From a marine actinobacterium PHSC20C1 (lineage in GTDB: Bacteria > Actinomycetota > Actinomycetes > Actinomycetales > Microbacteriaceae): a DNA stretch of 64,000 nucleotides. A program made the translations under genes and the position numbers. Positions 39,938 through 48,495 of the stretch are shown one piece after another (positions within the stretch are counted from its first letter, which is position 1; the number at the start of each line of letters is the position of its first letter). The notes below the pieces were generated by a model. The model saw only the letters and a list, made by a program, of their open reading frames with translations, ran no database searches and was not told the DNA's origin. The stretch spans positions 438,973 through 502,972 of the forward strand of contig CH672415.1 of assembly GCA_000153145.1 (NCBI GenBank), given 5' to 3'.

Positions 39938-41446
39938 CTAGTCGGTATCGTCATTCACCCAGTCAAGGGTTTTGGAAATCGCTTTCTTCCAATTGCGGAG
40001 CAGACGTTGACGTTCCTCGTCGGCCATCTGAGGCTCCCAGCGTTCTCCTTCGCTCCAGTTGGCACGCAGTTCATCGAGTCCACTCCAGAAGTCGACCGCT
40101 AAACCCGCCGCGTACGCAGCGCCCAGAGCAGTTGTCTCAGCGACCTCAGGGCGCACGACCGGCAAATTGAGGATGTCTGACTGAAACTGCATGAGCGCAG
40201 AGTTGGCGACCATGCCGCCATCCACTCGCAGCTCAGTGAGTGCGACGTCGGCATCCGCGTTCGCGGCCTCGATCACGTCGCTAGTTTGGAAGGCGGTGGC
40301 TTCGAGCGCGGCGCGAGCGATGTGGCCTTTGTTCGCGAAACGGGTGAGGCCGAGGATCGCACCGCGGGCATCCGGTCGCCAGTGCGGGGCAAAGAGGCCG
40401 GAGAAGGCGGGGACAAAATAGACGCCACCGTTGTCGTCGACTGAAGCAGCAAGTTCCTCGACGTCTTCGGAGCGCGCAATGATCCCTAGGTTGTCGCGCA
40501 GCCATTGAATCAGCGAACCTGTGACTGCAATCGAACCTTCGATTGCGTATCGCGGGGCATCATCGCCGAGTTGGTAGGCGAGAGTCGTGATGAGCCCGTT
40601 GTTGGAATGCACGATTTCCGTGCCCGTATTCGTCAGCAAGAAATTGCCGGTCCCGTACGTGTTCTTGGATTCCCCGGCTTCAAACGCGGCTTGACCAAAT
40701 GTGGCGGCTTGTTGGTCGCCAAGGATGCCAGCAACGGGTACTTCGCGCAACAAACTCGACGTGGATACCGTGCCGTACACCTCAGAGGAGCTGCGAATGT
40801 CGGGCAAAAGGGATTCCGGAATATTGAGTTCCGTCAGGATCTCTTTACTCCATGTTCGTGTCTCAAGATCCATGAGCAAAGTGCGGCTCGCATTGGTGAC
40901 ATCCGTCGCGTGTACTCCGCCGTCTTGACCGCCAGTGAGATTCCACAGAACCCAAGTATCGGGGGTGCCGAACGCAAGCTCACCGGCTTCAGCACGCTCT
41001 CGAACTCCATCCACGTTGTCGAGCATCCACACAATCTTGGAAGCCGAGAAGTAGGTTGCCAGAGGAAGGCCGGTGATCTTCTTAAATTTGTCAGTGTCGC
41101 CGTCGGCAATGCGATCAATGATTGCCTGAGTTCTCGTGTCTTGCCAGACGATGGCGTTGTACACGGGTTCGCCGGTTGCGCGATCCCAGATAATCGCGGT
41201 CTCGCGCTGGTTTGTAATGCCAACGGCGGCGATGCTGTGGCGGGTGACGTTCGCTTTGGAGAGGGCTTGCCCTATGACCTCTCGGGTGTTGTTCCAGATC
41301 TGGGTAGCGTCGTGCTCGACCCAGCCGGCGCGGGGAAAAATCTGATCGTGTTCGAGTTGCCCCGACGTAACAGGCTTGCCGTCGTGATCGAAAATAATGG
41401 CACGAGTGCTCGTTGTGCCCTGATCGATCGAGAGTATGTAGTTCAC
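39938..41446 (-). CDS. glpK: Glycerol kinase
   Basis: FGGY-family kinase of 502 residues that phosphorylates glycerol to sn-glycerol 3-phosphate. The start [18 protein letters not shown] is the phosphate-binding motif. [20 protein letters not shown] and WQDTRT form the glycerol site, [14 protein letters not shown] and GTGNFLL the ATP site, and [20 protein letters not shown] the late signature. Length is standard. No glpF or glpD is next to it, so it stands alone in this window. Confidence 0.97.
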   Translation of the reverse strand: MNYILSIDQGTTSTRAIIFDHDGKPVTSGQLEHDQIFPRAGWVEHDATQIWNNTREVIGQALSKANVTRHSIAAVGITNQRETAIIWDRATGEPVYNAIVWQDTRTQAIIDRIADGDTDKFKKITGLPLATYFSASKIVWMLDNVDGVRERAEAGELAFGTPDTWVLWNLTGGQDGGVHATDVTNASRTLLMDLETRTWSKEILTELNIPESLLPDIRSSSEVYGTVSTSSLLREVPVAGILGDQQAATFGQAAFEAGESKNTYGTGNFLLTNTGTEIVHSNNGLITTLAYQLGDDAPRYAIEGSIAVTGSLIQWLRDNLGIIARSEDVEELAASVDDNGGVYFVPAFSGLFAPHWRPDARGAILGLTRFANKGHIARAALEATAFQTSDVIEAANADADVALTELRVDGGMVANSALMQFQSDILNLPVVRPEVAETTALGAAYAAGLAVDFWSGLDELRANWSEGERWEPQMADEERQRLLRNWKKAISKTLDWVNDDTD

Positions 41447-41479
41447 GGTTCTCCTCAGTTCTCTTGGGCCAGTTTTAGG

Positions 41480-41851
41480 CTAGACAGCGCTGACGTAAAG
41501 CCAGGATCTGTTTTCGCGCACAAACGTGCTGTTTTCGTGCTGTTCGTCGGTTTCGCCGTTATAGCGATAGTGTGCGCGAAATTCGACCGTGCCTGCAGTA
41601 TCAAACATGCTGCCGCCAGTGCGGGAAATGATGTCGAGGCGAAACCAGCTCACATCCGGATCTAGATCGAGGGATGTTGGTCGAGTCGTCGGATGCCACG
41701 TCTTCAGCAAATAGGAGGTGTCGCCGATCGAGTAGGCGCTATACCGCGACCGCATTAGTCGTTCTGCAGTTGGGGCGAGTGCGTCGCCGCGATGGAACGG
41801 GCCACAGCAGTCATCATAGGTTTCTGCCGACTGGCAGGGGCACGCGTGCAT
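41480..41851 (-). CDS. YchJ-family SEC-C motif protein
   Basis: Protein of 123 residues in the YchJ/UPF0225 family. A metal-binding SEC-C type cluster lies at the N-terminus, CPCQSAETYDDCCGPFH, and the conserved AERLMRSRYSAYSIGDTSYLLKTWHP follows. The C-terminal part resembles an NTF2-like fold. Function is unknown; the cluster probably binds zinc. It lies 28 bp upstream of glpK on the same strand. Confidence 0.88.
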   Translation of the reverse strand: MHACPCQSAETYDDCCGPFHRGDALAPTAERLMRSRYSAYSIGDTSYLLKTWHPTTRPTSLDLDPDVSWFRLDIISRTGGSMFDTAGTVEFRAHYRYNGETDEQHENSTFVRENRSWLYVSAV

Positions 41852-41891
41852 TCTCCCAGCGTAGCTAGTTGCGAACTAGCTAGGGTTCTGG

Positions 41892-42259
41892 TTACTTAGG
41901 TGCGGCCGACATGCCCATCCAGACGAAGTCGAGTTGGTGGCCATCGGGGTCGCTGGCACCTCGCGAGTACATGAACCCGAGGTCGATGGTGTCCCGGCGC
42001 GGTGAGGCGCCAGCAGCAACAGCATTGTCGAAGAACCGATCGACTTCCGCTCGGTCTTCTGCGCTCAAGGCGAGCGACATCGCCGGCGTGTCTGTCGTGG
42101 CAGACAGTTCGTGTTCGGCAGCGAAGCTGGGGGAGAGGAGCATGAGGATGATGTTGTCGGCAACGACGATCGCTGCGGCATTCTCGTCAGCGAATTCATC
42201 ATTCAGTTCGCATCGTCAACGTCATTCACCGCGACGTTAGGAAAAATATAGCGATTCAT
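41892..42259 (-). pseudogene. VOC/glyoxalase-family gene broken by an internal deletion
   Basis: From ATG 42259 the frame reads MNRYIFPNVAVNDVDDAN and stops at 42203-42205. Shifting frame at that point gives LNDEFADENAAAIVVADN and then an intact remainder to 41892, ending LDFVWMGMSAAPK. In this VOC family about ten residues (the Arg/Phe/Tyr and LGF segment) normally lie between these parts. A small out-of-frame deletion near 42205-42212 explains both the missing segment and the stop. An 83-residue remnant could still start at 42143 but would lack the first beta strand. Confidence 0.7.
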
Positions 42260-42291
42260 GAGGATATTTTTACACCACAAGTGACGACCGT

Positions 42292-42930
42292 CTAGAAGTG
42301 CGTGGTCGCCAGAAGCTGGTCGATAATGCCGATTTCATACGTCTGAATCGAGTTCATGCGTGCAGCGGTCGCCCGCACCATACTGAGGGCAGCGCTCTGA
42401 CTCGCGCTGGCCGCCATGTGCGCTCCGCCAACATGGTGGGCTCGCATGAGAGTAAGAAACAGACGTCCTTGAGCAATCCCGGTTGAGGTCGCGAGGGAAC
42501 GCATCTGCTCGTCAGTTGCGAGACCGGTCATTTCGGCTGCAGGCATTTCCATGCCCATCCAGGCCATGACGGTCTTGGGCGGAGCTGTACTTTCGTCCCA
42601 TACGGTGAGCCAGGTATGCATAACGCCACGCTCGAACGACTGGTTTTGCAGGATGTCTGCCGCAAGCGATTGCACCGAGTCGCCATTGTCGCGACCGATC
42701 ACCCGCTGGCACATGGCGAGGGCTTGCTCATGATGCAGTGCCATGTCGCGGAAAAATCCGATATCAGTCTCGTTGGGGGTGACAGCTGCGTCGCTGGAAG
42801 CTCGGCTGGTGTCGGCAACGGAGGTGCACGCGGCGAGCGCCGTACCGGTCAGCGCCAGAACACCAAACGCAAGAAACTTACGACGGGCTTGGCTGGTCTC
42901 TGAGCCGGCACGGCGGACACCGGTTCGCAT
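42292..42930 (-). CDS. DUF305 exported lipoprotein
   Basis: DUF305 protein of about 212 residues. The N-terminus has RRKFLAFGVLALTGTALAAC, a Tat-like lipoprotein signal with lipobox LAAC, so it should sit outside the membrane as a lipoprotein. The ferritin-like DUF305 helical core has the paired His motifs ALHHEQALAM and RAHHVGGAHMA, likely metal ligands, and a second pair of Met-rich turns (AWMGMEMPAAEMTG). ATG 42930 is chosen because GGAAGG precedes it. It starts 2 bp after the YHYH gene and forms an operon with it. Confidence 0.88.
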   Translation of the reverse strand: MRTGVRRAGSETSQARRKFLAFGVLALTGTALAACTSVADTSRASSDAAVTPNETDIGFFRDMALHHEQALAMCQRVIGRDNGDSVQSLAADILQNQSFERGVMHTWLTVWDESTAPPKTVMAWMGMEMPAAEMTGLATDEQMRSLATSTGIAQGRLFLTLMRAHHVGGAHMAASASQSAALSMVRATAARMNSIQTYEIGIIDQLLATTHF

Positions 42931-42932
42931 GC

Positions 42933-43880
42933 TTAGCCTTCCATTCCGGGCATGCCACCACCGGGGTTGGCTGCGTTGTTGCCCGTGAGGGCGCCATCCG
43001 CGACTTCGCCGTAGTAGCAACCGACTAAGTAAGGGAAGGTGGTCGTGGAGTAGTAGCGGTACTGGCCGTCGCTGTCGACACGGCCGTTGCATTCATCAAG
43101 GTCGCCGGAGCCCTCAACGTAGCTGTGCGCAGCCCACGTGTCGGTGGCGAATTGTGATTCGTCGGTGAGCTGCCAGCTGCTCGTGAGCTGAACTACCTCG
43201 CTGCAGGAATCATCCGAGCAAACAACACCGGACATGATCGGGTAACCGTCGGCCGCCCAACCGATTACTAGTGATTCACCCGTCGCGACCTCGTCGGCGT
43301 CGTAGAGACAGTCGACTCCGTCAGCAAACCCGAACCAGTGCAGGTGAAAATCGGTGGGTCCGCTGTGGCTTCCACACTCTGAAAGAGCGCCTTCGAGAGA
43401 CTGAACGTCGCCGCCGGTCCCCTCGGTGGGGCCGTAGATCGGTACACCATTGACGGCGACACCTAAGGCACCGAGAAGCGGTACCGAGCTGGGTTCGTCT
43501 GCTTCAGTGGGATCCACGGGGATGGTCATGGTGAGTTCGGAAATTTGGGGGGAGCCAGGTGTCGTCGCGATATAGAGATAGTCGGGAATGCTATTGCTTG
43601 AGATGACCAACGAGTCGCCGTCGCAGACAGCCGAGAGTTCCGGGTCGTCTAGCTCGGGGTTGGCGGTCTCAACGTCGCGCAGAGTCGCGGCCATCGCATC
43701 GCAGTCGCCGTTGGATGCGGCGAACGTGGTTGTACCGGTCGCGTTAGTTGCTTCGGTGGCAGGTGTAGTGGTCTCGGTGGGCGTGCTCTCCGCAGTAGTG
43801 CATCCCGCTATGGCAAGCAGCAGAACACTTGCGGTGGCTGCGGTCGTAAATAGTCGTTTCTTCGTGAATGGTGTCTTCAT
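42933..43880 (-). CDS. YHYH-domain lipoprotein
   Basis: Exported lipoprotein of 315 residues: signal ending LLAIAGC, then a Thr/Glu-rich linker (about 30-55) and a YHYH-family domain. Visible landmarks are GVAVNGVPIYGP, CGSHSGPTDFHLHWF, IGWAADGYPI and a C-terminal TTTFPYLVGCYYGEV. The name-giving motif is altered to YRYYSTTTFPY here. The tail NNAANPGGGMPGMEG is Gly/Met-rich. The function of this domain is unknown. It is the first gene of a two-gene operon with the DUF305 lipoprotein. Confidence 0.85.
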   Translation of the reverse strand: MKTPFTKKRLFTTAATASVLLLAIAGCTTAESTPTETTTPATEATNATGTTTFAASNGDCDAMAATLRDVETANPELDDPELSAVCDGDSLVISSNSIPDYLYIATTPGSPQISELTMTIPVDPTEADEPSSVPLLGALGVAVNGVPIYGPTEGTGGDVQSLEGALSECGSHSGPTDFHLHWFGFADGVDCLYDADEVATGESLVIGWAADGYPIMSGVVCSDDSCSEVVQLTSSWQLTDESQFATDTWAAHSYVEGSGDLDECNGRVDSDGQYRYYSTTTFPYLVGCYYGEVADGALTGNNAANPGGGMPGMEG

Positions 43881-43966
43881 GGTCTCTCCTGATTGTGGTG
43901 AGAGCCATATTTTCGAAGAAGTCTATGGATTGTCTGTGACGCTGTGTGAGGGAATCAAGAAGGCTA

Positions 43967-43981
43967 CTCCCATGTAGGGAG
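43967..43981. promoter_or_regulatory. GC-box inverted repeat upstream of YHYH operon
   Basis: CTCCC-ATGTA-GGGAG lies 87 bp before the YHYH gene start and about 100 bp before the divergent VOC gene. It could be an operator for a metal-responsive repressor, but no known consensus fits well enough to name one. Confidence 0.3.
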
Positions 43982-44079
43982 CCTAGGGTTACGAACGAGC
44001 GACGAGCAGCTGACCGTCGGGCTGCCCGGCTGAGTTCGTTGAACGGCGAAGCTCCGAAAGGGGTCATCGAGGATAAATT

Positions 44080-44484
44080 ATGCGACTCTCATCTGCAGTC
44101 ATGTTCGTTTCCGATCTGGACAGATCGGTCGAGTTCTTTTGCGATCTCCTTCAACTCACCGTCTCTGTTCGTGACGACTCGGCAGCACTACTCGTCGGTC
44201 CAGAAAACTACGAGCTCTATCTCCGTGGAAAAGGCGCCCGCTCAAGTCACCCGCTGTGTTCAATCGGGATTCAGTACCTCATGTGGAGTGCAGACAGTAT
44301 GGAAGATCTCCAGCGCTGCGAGGACACGCTCAGAAGAGAATCAACACACGTTCGACGACAGCACCTCGACGGATTTGACGTTGTTGAGGGGCCTGACCCC
44401 GATCACGTCCTAGTCATGATTGTGTACCCGGGACCAGAGCAGGTCACTCGACATGAAATCATCCCTCGAATCTATAGTTGGTAG
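44080..44484 (+). CDS. VOC-family protein
   Basis: Small vicinal-oxygen-chelate fold protein of 134 residues, related to glyoxalase/dioxygenase/bleomycin-resistance domains. The two beta-alpha-beta-beta-beta halves are visible: SSAVMFVSDLDRSVEFFCDLL at the start (metal-binding position after VMFVSD is not a His) and VVEGPDPDHVLVMIVYP in the second half. Substrate and metal are unknown. It is divergent from the YHYH-DUF305 operon and convergent with the UvrA-like gene. Confidence 0.8.
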   Translation: MRLSSAVMFVSDLDRSVEFFCDLLQLTVSVRDDSAALLVGPENYELYLRGKGARSSHPLCSIGIQYLMWSADSMEDLQRCEDTLRRESTHVRRQHLDGFDVVEGPDPDHVLVMIVYPGPEQVTRHEIIPRIYSW

Positions 44485-44508
44485 TTTCCCGCGCCCCGCT
44501 GCCCTGTG

Positions 44509-46899
44509 CTAACGACGTTTCGTGACATAGGCGGAGAGATGTTCGCCGGTGAGCGTCGACTTCGCTGCGATGAGCTCGGCTGGCGTGCCCTCGAAGACGA
44601 CCGTGCCTCCGTCGTGGCCGGCACCCGGCCCGAGGTCGATGATCCAGTCAGCATGGGCCATCACTGCTTGGTGGTGTTCGACAACGATGACGGATTTTCC
44701 GGAATCAACGAGGCGATCGAGAAGCCCGAGAAGCCGCTCAACATCGGCCAAGTGGAGGCCAGTGGTCGGCTCATCCAGCACGTAAACATCGCCTTTGTCT
44801 GCCATCTGGGTGGCGAGCTTAAGGCGCTGGCGTTCGCCGCCGGAAAGTGTTGGCAGGGGCTGGCCGAGTCGCAGGTAGCCAAGTCCAACGTCAACTAGAC
44901 GGTCGAGGACTACATGGGCGGCGGGAGTGCGTGCCTCGCCTGTGCCGAAGAATACTTCGGCTTCAGCGACAGACATTCCGAGCACTTCACTGATGTTGCG
45001 TCCGCCCAAGGTGTATTCGAGGACGGACGCCATAAAGCGTTTGCCCTCGCAGACTTCGCAGGGAGTGGAGACTGTCGCCATCACCCCGAGGTCGGTGTAG
45101 ATGACACCTGCGCCATTGCAATTGGGGCAGGCGCCTTCCGAGTTGGCGCTGAAGAGCGCCGCCTTGACTCCATTTGCTTTCGCGAATGCCTTACGAATCG
45201 GTTCGAGAAGCCCGGTATAGGTGGCGGGATTGCTGCGCCGCGACCCCTTGATGGCTCCCTGGTCGACAGAGACGACGCCGTCGCGGGGAACTACAGATCC
45301 GTGGATCAGAGAACTCTTGCCGGACCCTGCAACCCCGGTGACGACGACGAGGGTGCCCAACGGGATATCGACATCCACATTCTTAAGGTTGTGCGTTCTG
45401 GCGTCTCGGATTTTCATCGCCCCAACGGGGGTGCGAACGTTTTCCTTCACGGCAACACGGTCATCAATGTGGTGGCCAGTGACGGTGTCACTCGCGCGCA
45501 ACTCCTCGAACGTACCCTCGAAGCAAATTTGACCGCCGTCAGTGCCTGCACCGGGGCCAAGATCAACAATGTGATCGGCGATTGAGATAGTTTCAGGTTT
45601 ATGTTCAACGACGAGCACGGTGTTGCCTTTGTCGCGCAGGCGAAACAGGAGCTCGTTCATCCGCTGAATATCGTGCGGGTGGAGGCCAATGGTTGGCTCA
45701 TCGAAGACGTAGGTGATGTCGGTGAGTGACGAGCTGAGGTGGCGGATCATTTTGGTGCGCTGCGCTTCACCGCCCGAGAGGGTGCCGGCGGGGCGATCTA
45801 GGGAGAGGTAGCCGAGTCCAATCTCCACAAACGAGTCGAGGGTTTGCTGAAGTGCTTCGAGCAGCGGGGCGACGGATGGTTCGTTCAGGCCGCGCACCCA
45901 CTCGGCGAGGTCACTAATTTGCATGGCGCAGGCATCCGCGATGTTGATTCCTGCGATTTTGGATGCTCGTGCGCCTTCGTTGAGCCGTGTGCCACCGCAA
46001 TCGGCGCAGGCTGTGAACGTGACTGCCCGATCGACAAAGGCGCGGATGTGCGGCTGCATCGCTTCGCGGTCCTTCGTTAGCATCGACTTCTGGATTTTGG
46101 GAATCAGCCCCTCATAGGTCATGTTTATCGACTGCATCTTGACTTTGACCGGCTCTTTATAGAGAAAATCGTGCAGCTCGGTCTTGGTGTAATTCTTGAT
46201 GGGCTTGTTGGGGTCGAGGAAGCCTGACTCGGTGAAAATGCGCACCATCCAACCATCGGCGGTGTAGTTGGGGATGGTGAGGGCGCCTTCAGCGAGTGAC
46301 TTGCTGTCGTCGTAGAGCTGGGTGAGGTCGATGTCGTTGACGGTTCCGCGGCCTTCACACGTCGGACACATACCGCCGGTGATGCTGAACTCGCGGCGCT
46401 CTTTCTTCGTGACGCCCGCTTTTTCGAAGGTCACGGCACCCGCGCCGGAAATGGATGCCACATTGAACGAGAAGGCTTGCGGAGAGCCAACATGGGGGTC
46501 ACCAAGGCGGCTGAACACGATGCGCAACATGGCGTTGGCGTCGGTCGCGGTGCCGACTGTGGAGCGCGCGTTGGAACCCATCCGTTCCTGGTCGACGATA
46601 ATCGCGGTCGTGAGCCCCTCGAGCACGTCAACGTCTGGACGGGCCAGCGTCGGCATGAACCCTTGCAGGAAGGCGCTGTAGGTCTCGTTGATCATTCGCT
46701 GTGACTCGGCGGCAATCGTGCCGAAAACAAGCGAGCTCTTGCCGGAACCAGAGACTCCCGTGAACACGGTGAGGCGGCGCTTGGGAATGTCAATACTCAC
46801 GTCGCCGAGGTTGTTCTCGCGGGCACCCCGCACCCGAATGAGATCATGACTGTCCGCCGCGTGGGTGACGGGGGAGTGTTGGTTGCTCGTGCTGGCCAT
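44509..46899 (-). CDS. UvrA-like double ABC ATPase
   Basis: UvrA paralogue of about 796 residues from ATG 46899 (MASTSNQHSPV), where GGAGG gives the ribosome site; true UvrA is about 950. Two ATPase halves have Walker A GVSGSGKSSLVFG and GVAGSGKSSLIHG and signatures LSGGEAQRTKM and LSGGERQRLKL. Zinc modules are CPTCEGRG with CADCGGTRL, and CPNCNGAG with CEVCEGKRF. The UvrB-binding insertion of real UvrA appears missing. Such short paralogues are linked to drug tolerance or unknown DNA-associated roles. It does not replace the main uvrA. Confidence 0.9.
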   Translation of the reverse strand: MASTSNQHSPVTHAADSHDLIRVRGARENNLGDVSIDIPKRRLTVFTGVSGSGKSSLVFGTIAAESQRMINETYSAFLQGFMPTLARPDVDVLEGLTTAIIVDQERMGSNARSTVGTATDANAMLRIVFSRLGDPHVGSPQAFSFNVASISGAGAVTFEKAGVTKKERREFSITGGMCPTCEGRGTVNDIDLTQLYDDSKSLAEGALTIPNYTADGWMVRIFTESGFLDPNKPIKNYTKTELHDFLYKEPVKVKMQSINMTYEGLIPKIQKSMLTKDREAMQPHIRAFVDRAVTFTACADCGGTRLNEGARASKIAGINIADACAMQISDLAEWVRGLNEPSVAPLLEALQQTLDSFVEIGLGYLSLDRPAGTLSGGEAQRTKMIRHLSSSLTDITYVFDEPTIGLHPHDIQRMNELLFRLRDKGNTVLVVEHKPETISIADHIVDLGPGAGTDGGQICFEGTFEELRASDTVTGHHIDDRVAVKENVRTPVGAMKIRDARTHNLKNVDVDIPLGTLVVVTGVAGSGKSSLIHGSVVPRDGVVSVDQGAIKGSRRSNPATYTGLLEPIRKAFAKANGVKAALFSANSEGACPNCNGAGVIYTDLGVMATVSTPCEVCEGKRFMASVLEYTLGGRNISEVLGMSVAEAEVFFGTGEARTPAAHVVLDRLVDVGLGYLRLGQPLPTLSGGERQRLKLATQMADKGDVYVLDEPTTGLHLADVERLLGLLDRLVDSGKSVIVVEHHQAVMAHADWIIDLGPGAGHDGGTVVFEGTPAELIAAKSTLTGEHLSAYVTKRR

Positions 46900-47013
46900 C
46901 GTGTTGCCTCCCGGGGTGGCGCGTCTGCGTGACTGTCGATTAACCATTATCTCGGGAGTTGATGCGTTCAACGAGTACTGATGTCACGCCCGTTATTCGT
47001 GCTTACGCCGGAG

Positions 47014-47667
47014 CTAAATTGAGGCGAGGAGCTCATTCATGTAACTGATTTCACTCTTTTGAGTGAGCACCATTCTCTCTGCAAGAGAAGTCACGACCTC
47101 GTTGGTCGACCGCTCGAGGAGTGCTTGGGCCATCTCGACCCCTCCAGTGTGGTGCGCGATCATGAGCTCAAGGAAAATCGCGTCAGAGCCATCAGCGCTT
47201 GACTTCAGTTCCTCCATCTGTTCGAAGGTGGCCATGCCCATCATCGTCATGTCCGACAAATGTGCGGAGCCCGTATGGCTTGGCGTGCCATCGAGCGTCG
47301 GCTGAATCATCCATGTCATCGGCGGTTCGGCTGAAGCTTGCGGCAACTTCCACATCGTCAGCCAGCCAAACATTTGGCCAACCTGCTGGCCCTGCGAGGT
47401 AGCAATGTCATAGGCGAGCGTGCGGATTTCTTCGCTGTCACTCTTCTCGCGGATGATCGTCGACATTTCAATCGCCTGCTGGTGGTGAACCTGCATGTCA
47501 CGAGCGAAGCCAGCTTCTGCGCTTGTCGTCGATGGGGTCGATGTTGCTGGGGGGAACACGAAGCGCCCAAGCAGAATGCCAGCGGCCAACAAAAGGACCG
47601 CGGCCAGCACGGCGGCGACTACCTGAGCCCTAGGCCGCTTCACCTGCGCTTCTGCTGCGTCACTCAC
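47014..47667 (-). CDS. DUF305 membrane-anchored protein
   Basis: Second DUF305 protein, 217 residues. An N-terminal membrane anchor lies at about 15-40 (VVAAVLAAVLLLAAGILLGRF) without a lipobox Cys, and the DUF305 core follows with QVHHQQAIEMSTII, a Met/Trp-rich turn (MFGWLTMW) and IAHHTGGVEMAQALL. The paired His and Met residues suggest copper or another metal. It overlaps the DUF3105 gene by 4 bases, so the two are co-translated. Confidence 0.9.
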   Translation of the reverse strand: MSDAAEAQVKRPRAQVVAAVLAAVLLLAAGILLGRFVFPPATSTPSTTSAEAGFARDMQVHHQQAIEMSTIIREKSDSEEIRTLAYDIATSQGQQVGQMFGWLTMWKLPQASAEPPMTWMIQPTLDGTPSHTGSAHLSDMTMMGMATFEQMEELKSSADGSDAIFLELMIAHHTGGVEMAQALLERSTNEVVTSLAERMVLTQKSEISYMNELLASI

Positions 47668-48353
47668 GCGATGCGCCCGGGAGCGTCAACACCGCCTGAA
47701 CACGAAGCGCCAATCTCAGGTGAGTCACCGGCCTGCCAGAATTTGTCAACGAAATCCTGAAGCCGAGGGTCGTCTACGCCATTCAGCTCTACCTGATTAG
47801 CCCAGGCCGAGATGACGACGGGAGACTGAAGGTCGGGCATGGGGGAGAGTACCGAGTAGGTCGACGGCACAGCATCTTGGAGTGACTTCAAGTCGTTGCC
47901 CGTCACTTCATCCGGGTTGTAGGTAATCCAAACGGCGCCATGCTCAAGCGCGTGCACGGCATTTTCGTTCGGAACAGGTTCGGTGTAGATGCCGCAATTG
48001 AGCCAGGCGGCGGCGTGCTCGCCTCCAGCGGGAGGGCTCTGCGCGTACTCCACCGCGCCTTGAACGTGTCCGGCTGCGGTATCCGGATAGTTCTGCAAAC
48101 CGTCGATTTCGATGGCCTCGGGGCTAACTTTTGGCGTGCCATTCGTGACGACAAGGGTGATGATCAGGGCCAGCACACCGATCGCTGCAACGATGCCGGT
48201 CACAATGCCGATTAGCCGATTGCGCTTCTCAGAGGCCTGCTTCTTTTTGAGGGCCGCGACCTTCACTGCGCGACTTTCAGCGCGTTGCTGTTTCACGGTG
48301 AGGTCTTTGCGAGCAGCGGGAGGGATAGGCGGTTCTGAGTTTCGGGGATTCAC
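47664..48353 (-). CDS. DUF3105 membrane protein
   Basis: Protein of 229 residues with a basic cytoplasmic start, one membrane segment at about 48-70 (LIGIVTGIVAAIGVLALIITL) and an extracytoplasmic DUF3105 domain. Domain landmarks are YAQSPPAGGEHAAAWLNCGIY, VPNENAVHALEHGAVWITY and VVISAWANQVEL, with conserved His and Cys residues that could bind metal. In actinobacteria DUF3105 genes are often followed by DUF305 genes, as here. The function of the pair is unproven. Confidence 0.9.
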   Translation of the reverse strand: MNPRNSEPPIPPAARKDLTVKQQRAESRAVKVAALKKKQASEKRNRLIGIVTGIVAAIGVLALIITLVVTNGTPKVSPEAIEIDGLQNYPDTAAGHVQGAVEYAQSPPAGGEHAAAWLNCGIYTEPVPNENAVHALEHGAVWITYNPDEVTGNDLKSLQDAVPSTYSVLSPMPDLQSPVVISAWANQVELNGVDDPRLQDFVDKFWQAGDSPEIGASCSGGVDAPGRIA

Positions 48354-48495
48354 GGCAGGGTCCTGTCATCGGTTTGGTCGGCAGGGGAAGGATGTGATTT
48401 TCAAGGCTAGTTCATTGAGTTTGTGAGGGACGTAGGAGAAGAGTGCTGGCAATGCTGCGGGCGTGCGCCGCTACGGTGTCTTACTTAACACGTCT

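Noticed and set aside
40505-41665. Long plus-strand open frame (386 codons) opposite glpK
   Set aside because: It is antisense to a clear glycerol kinase gene, has no recognisable domain, and arises from the codon bias of that gene.
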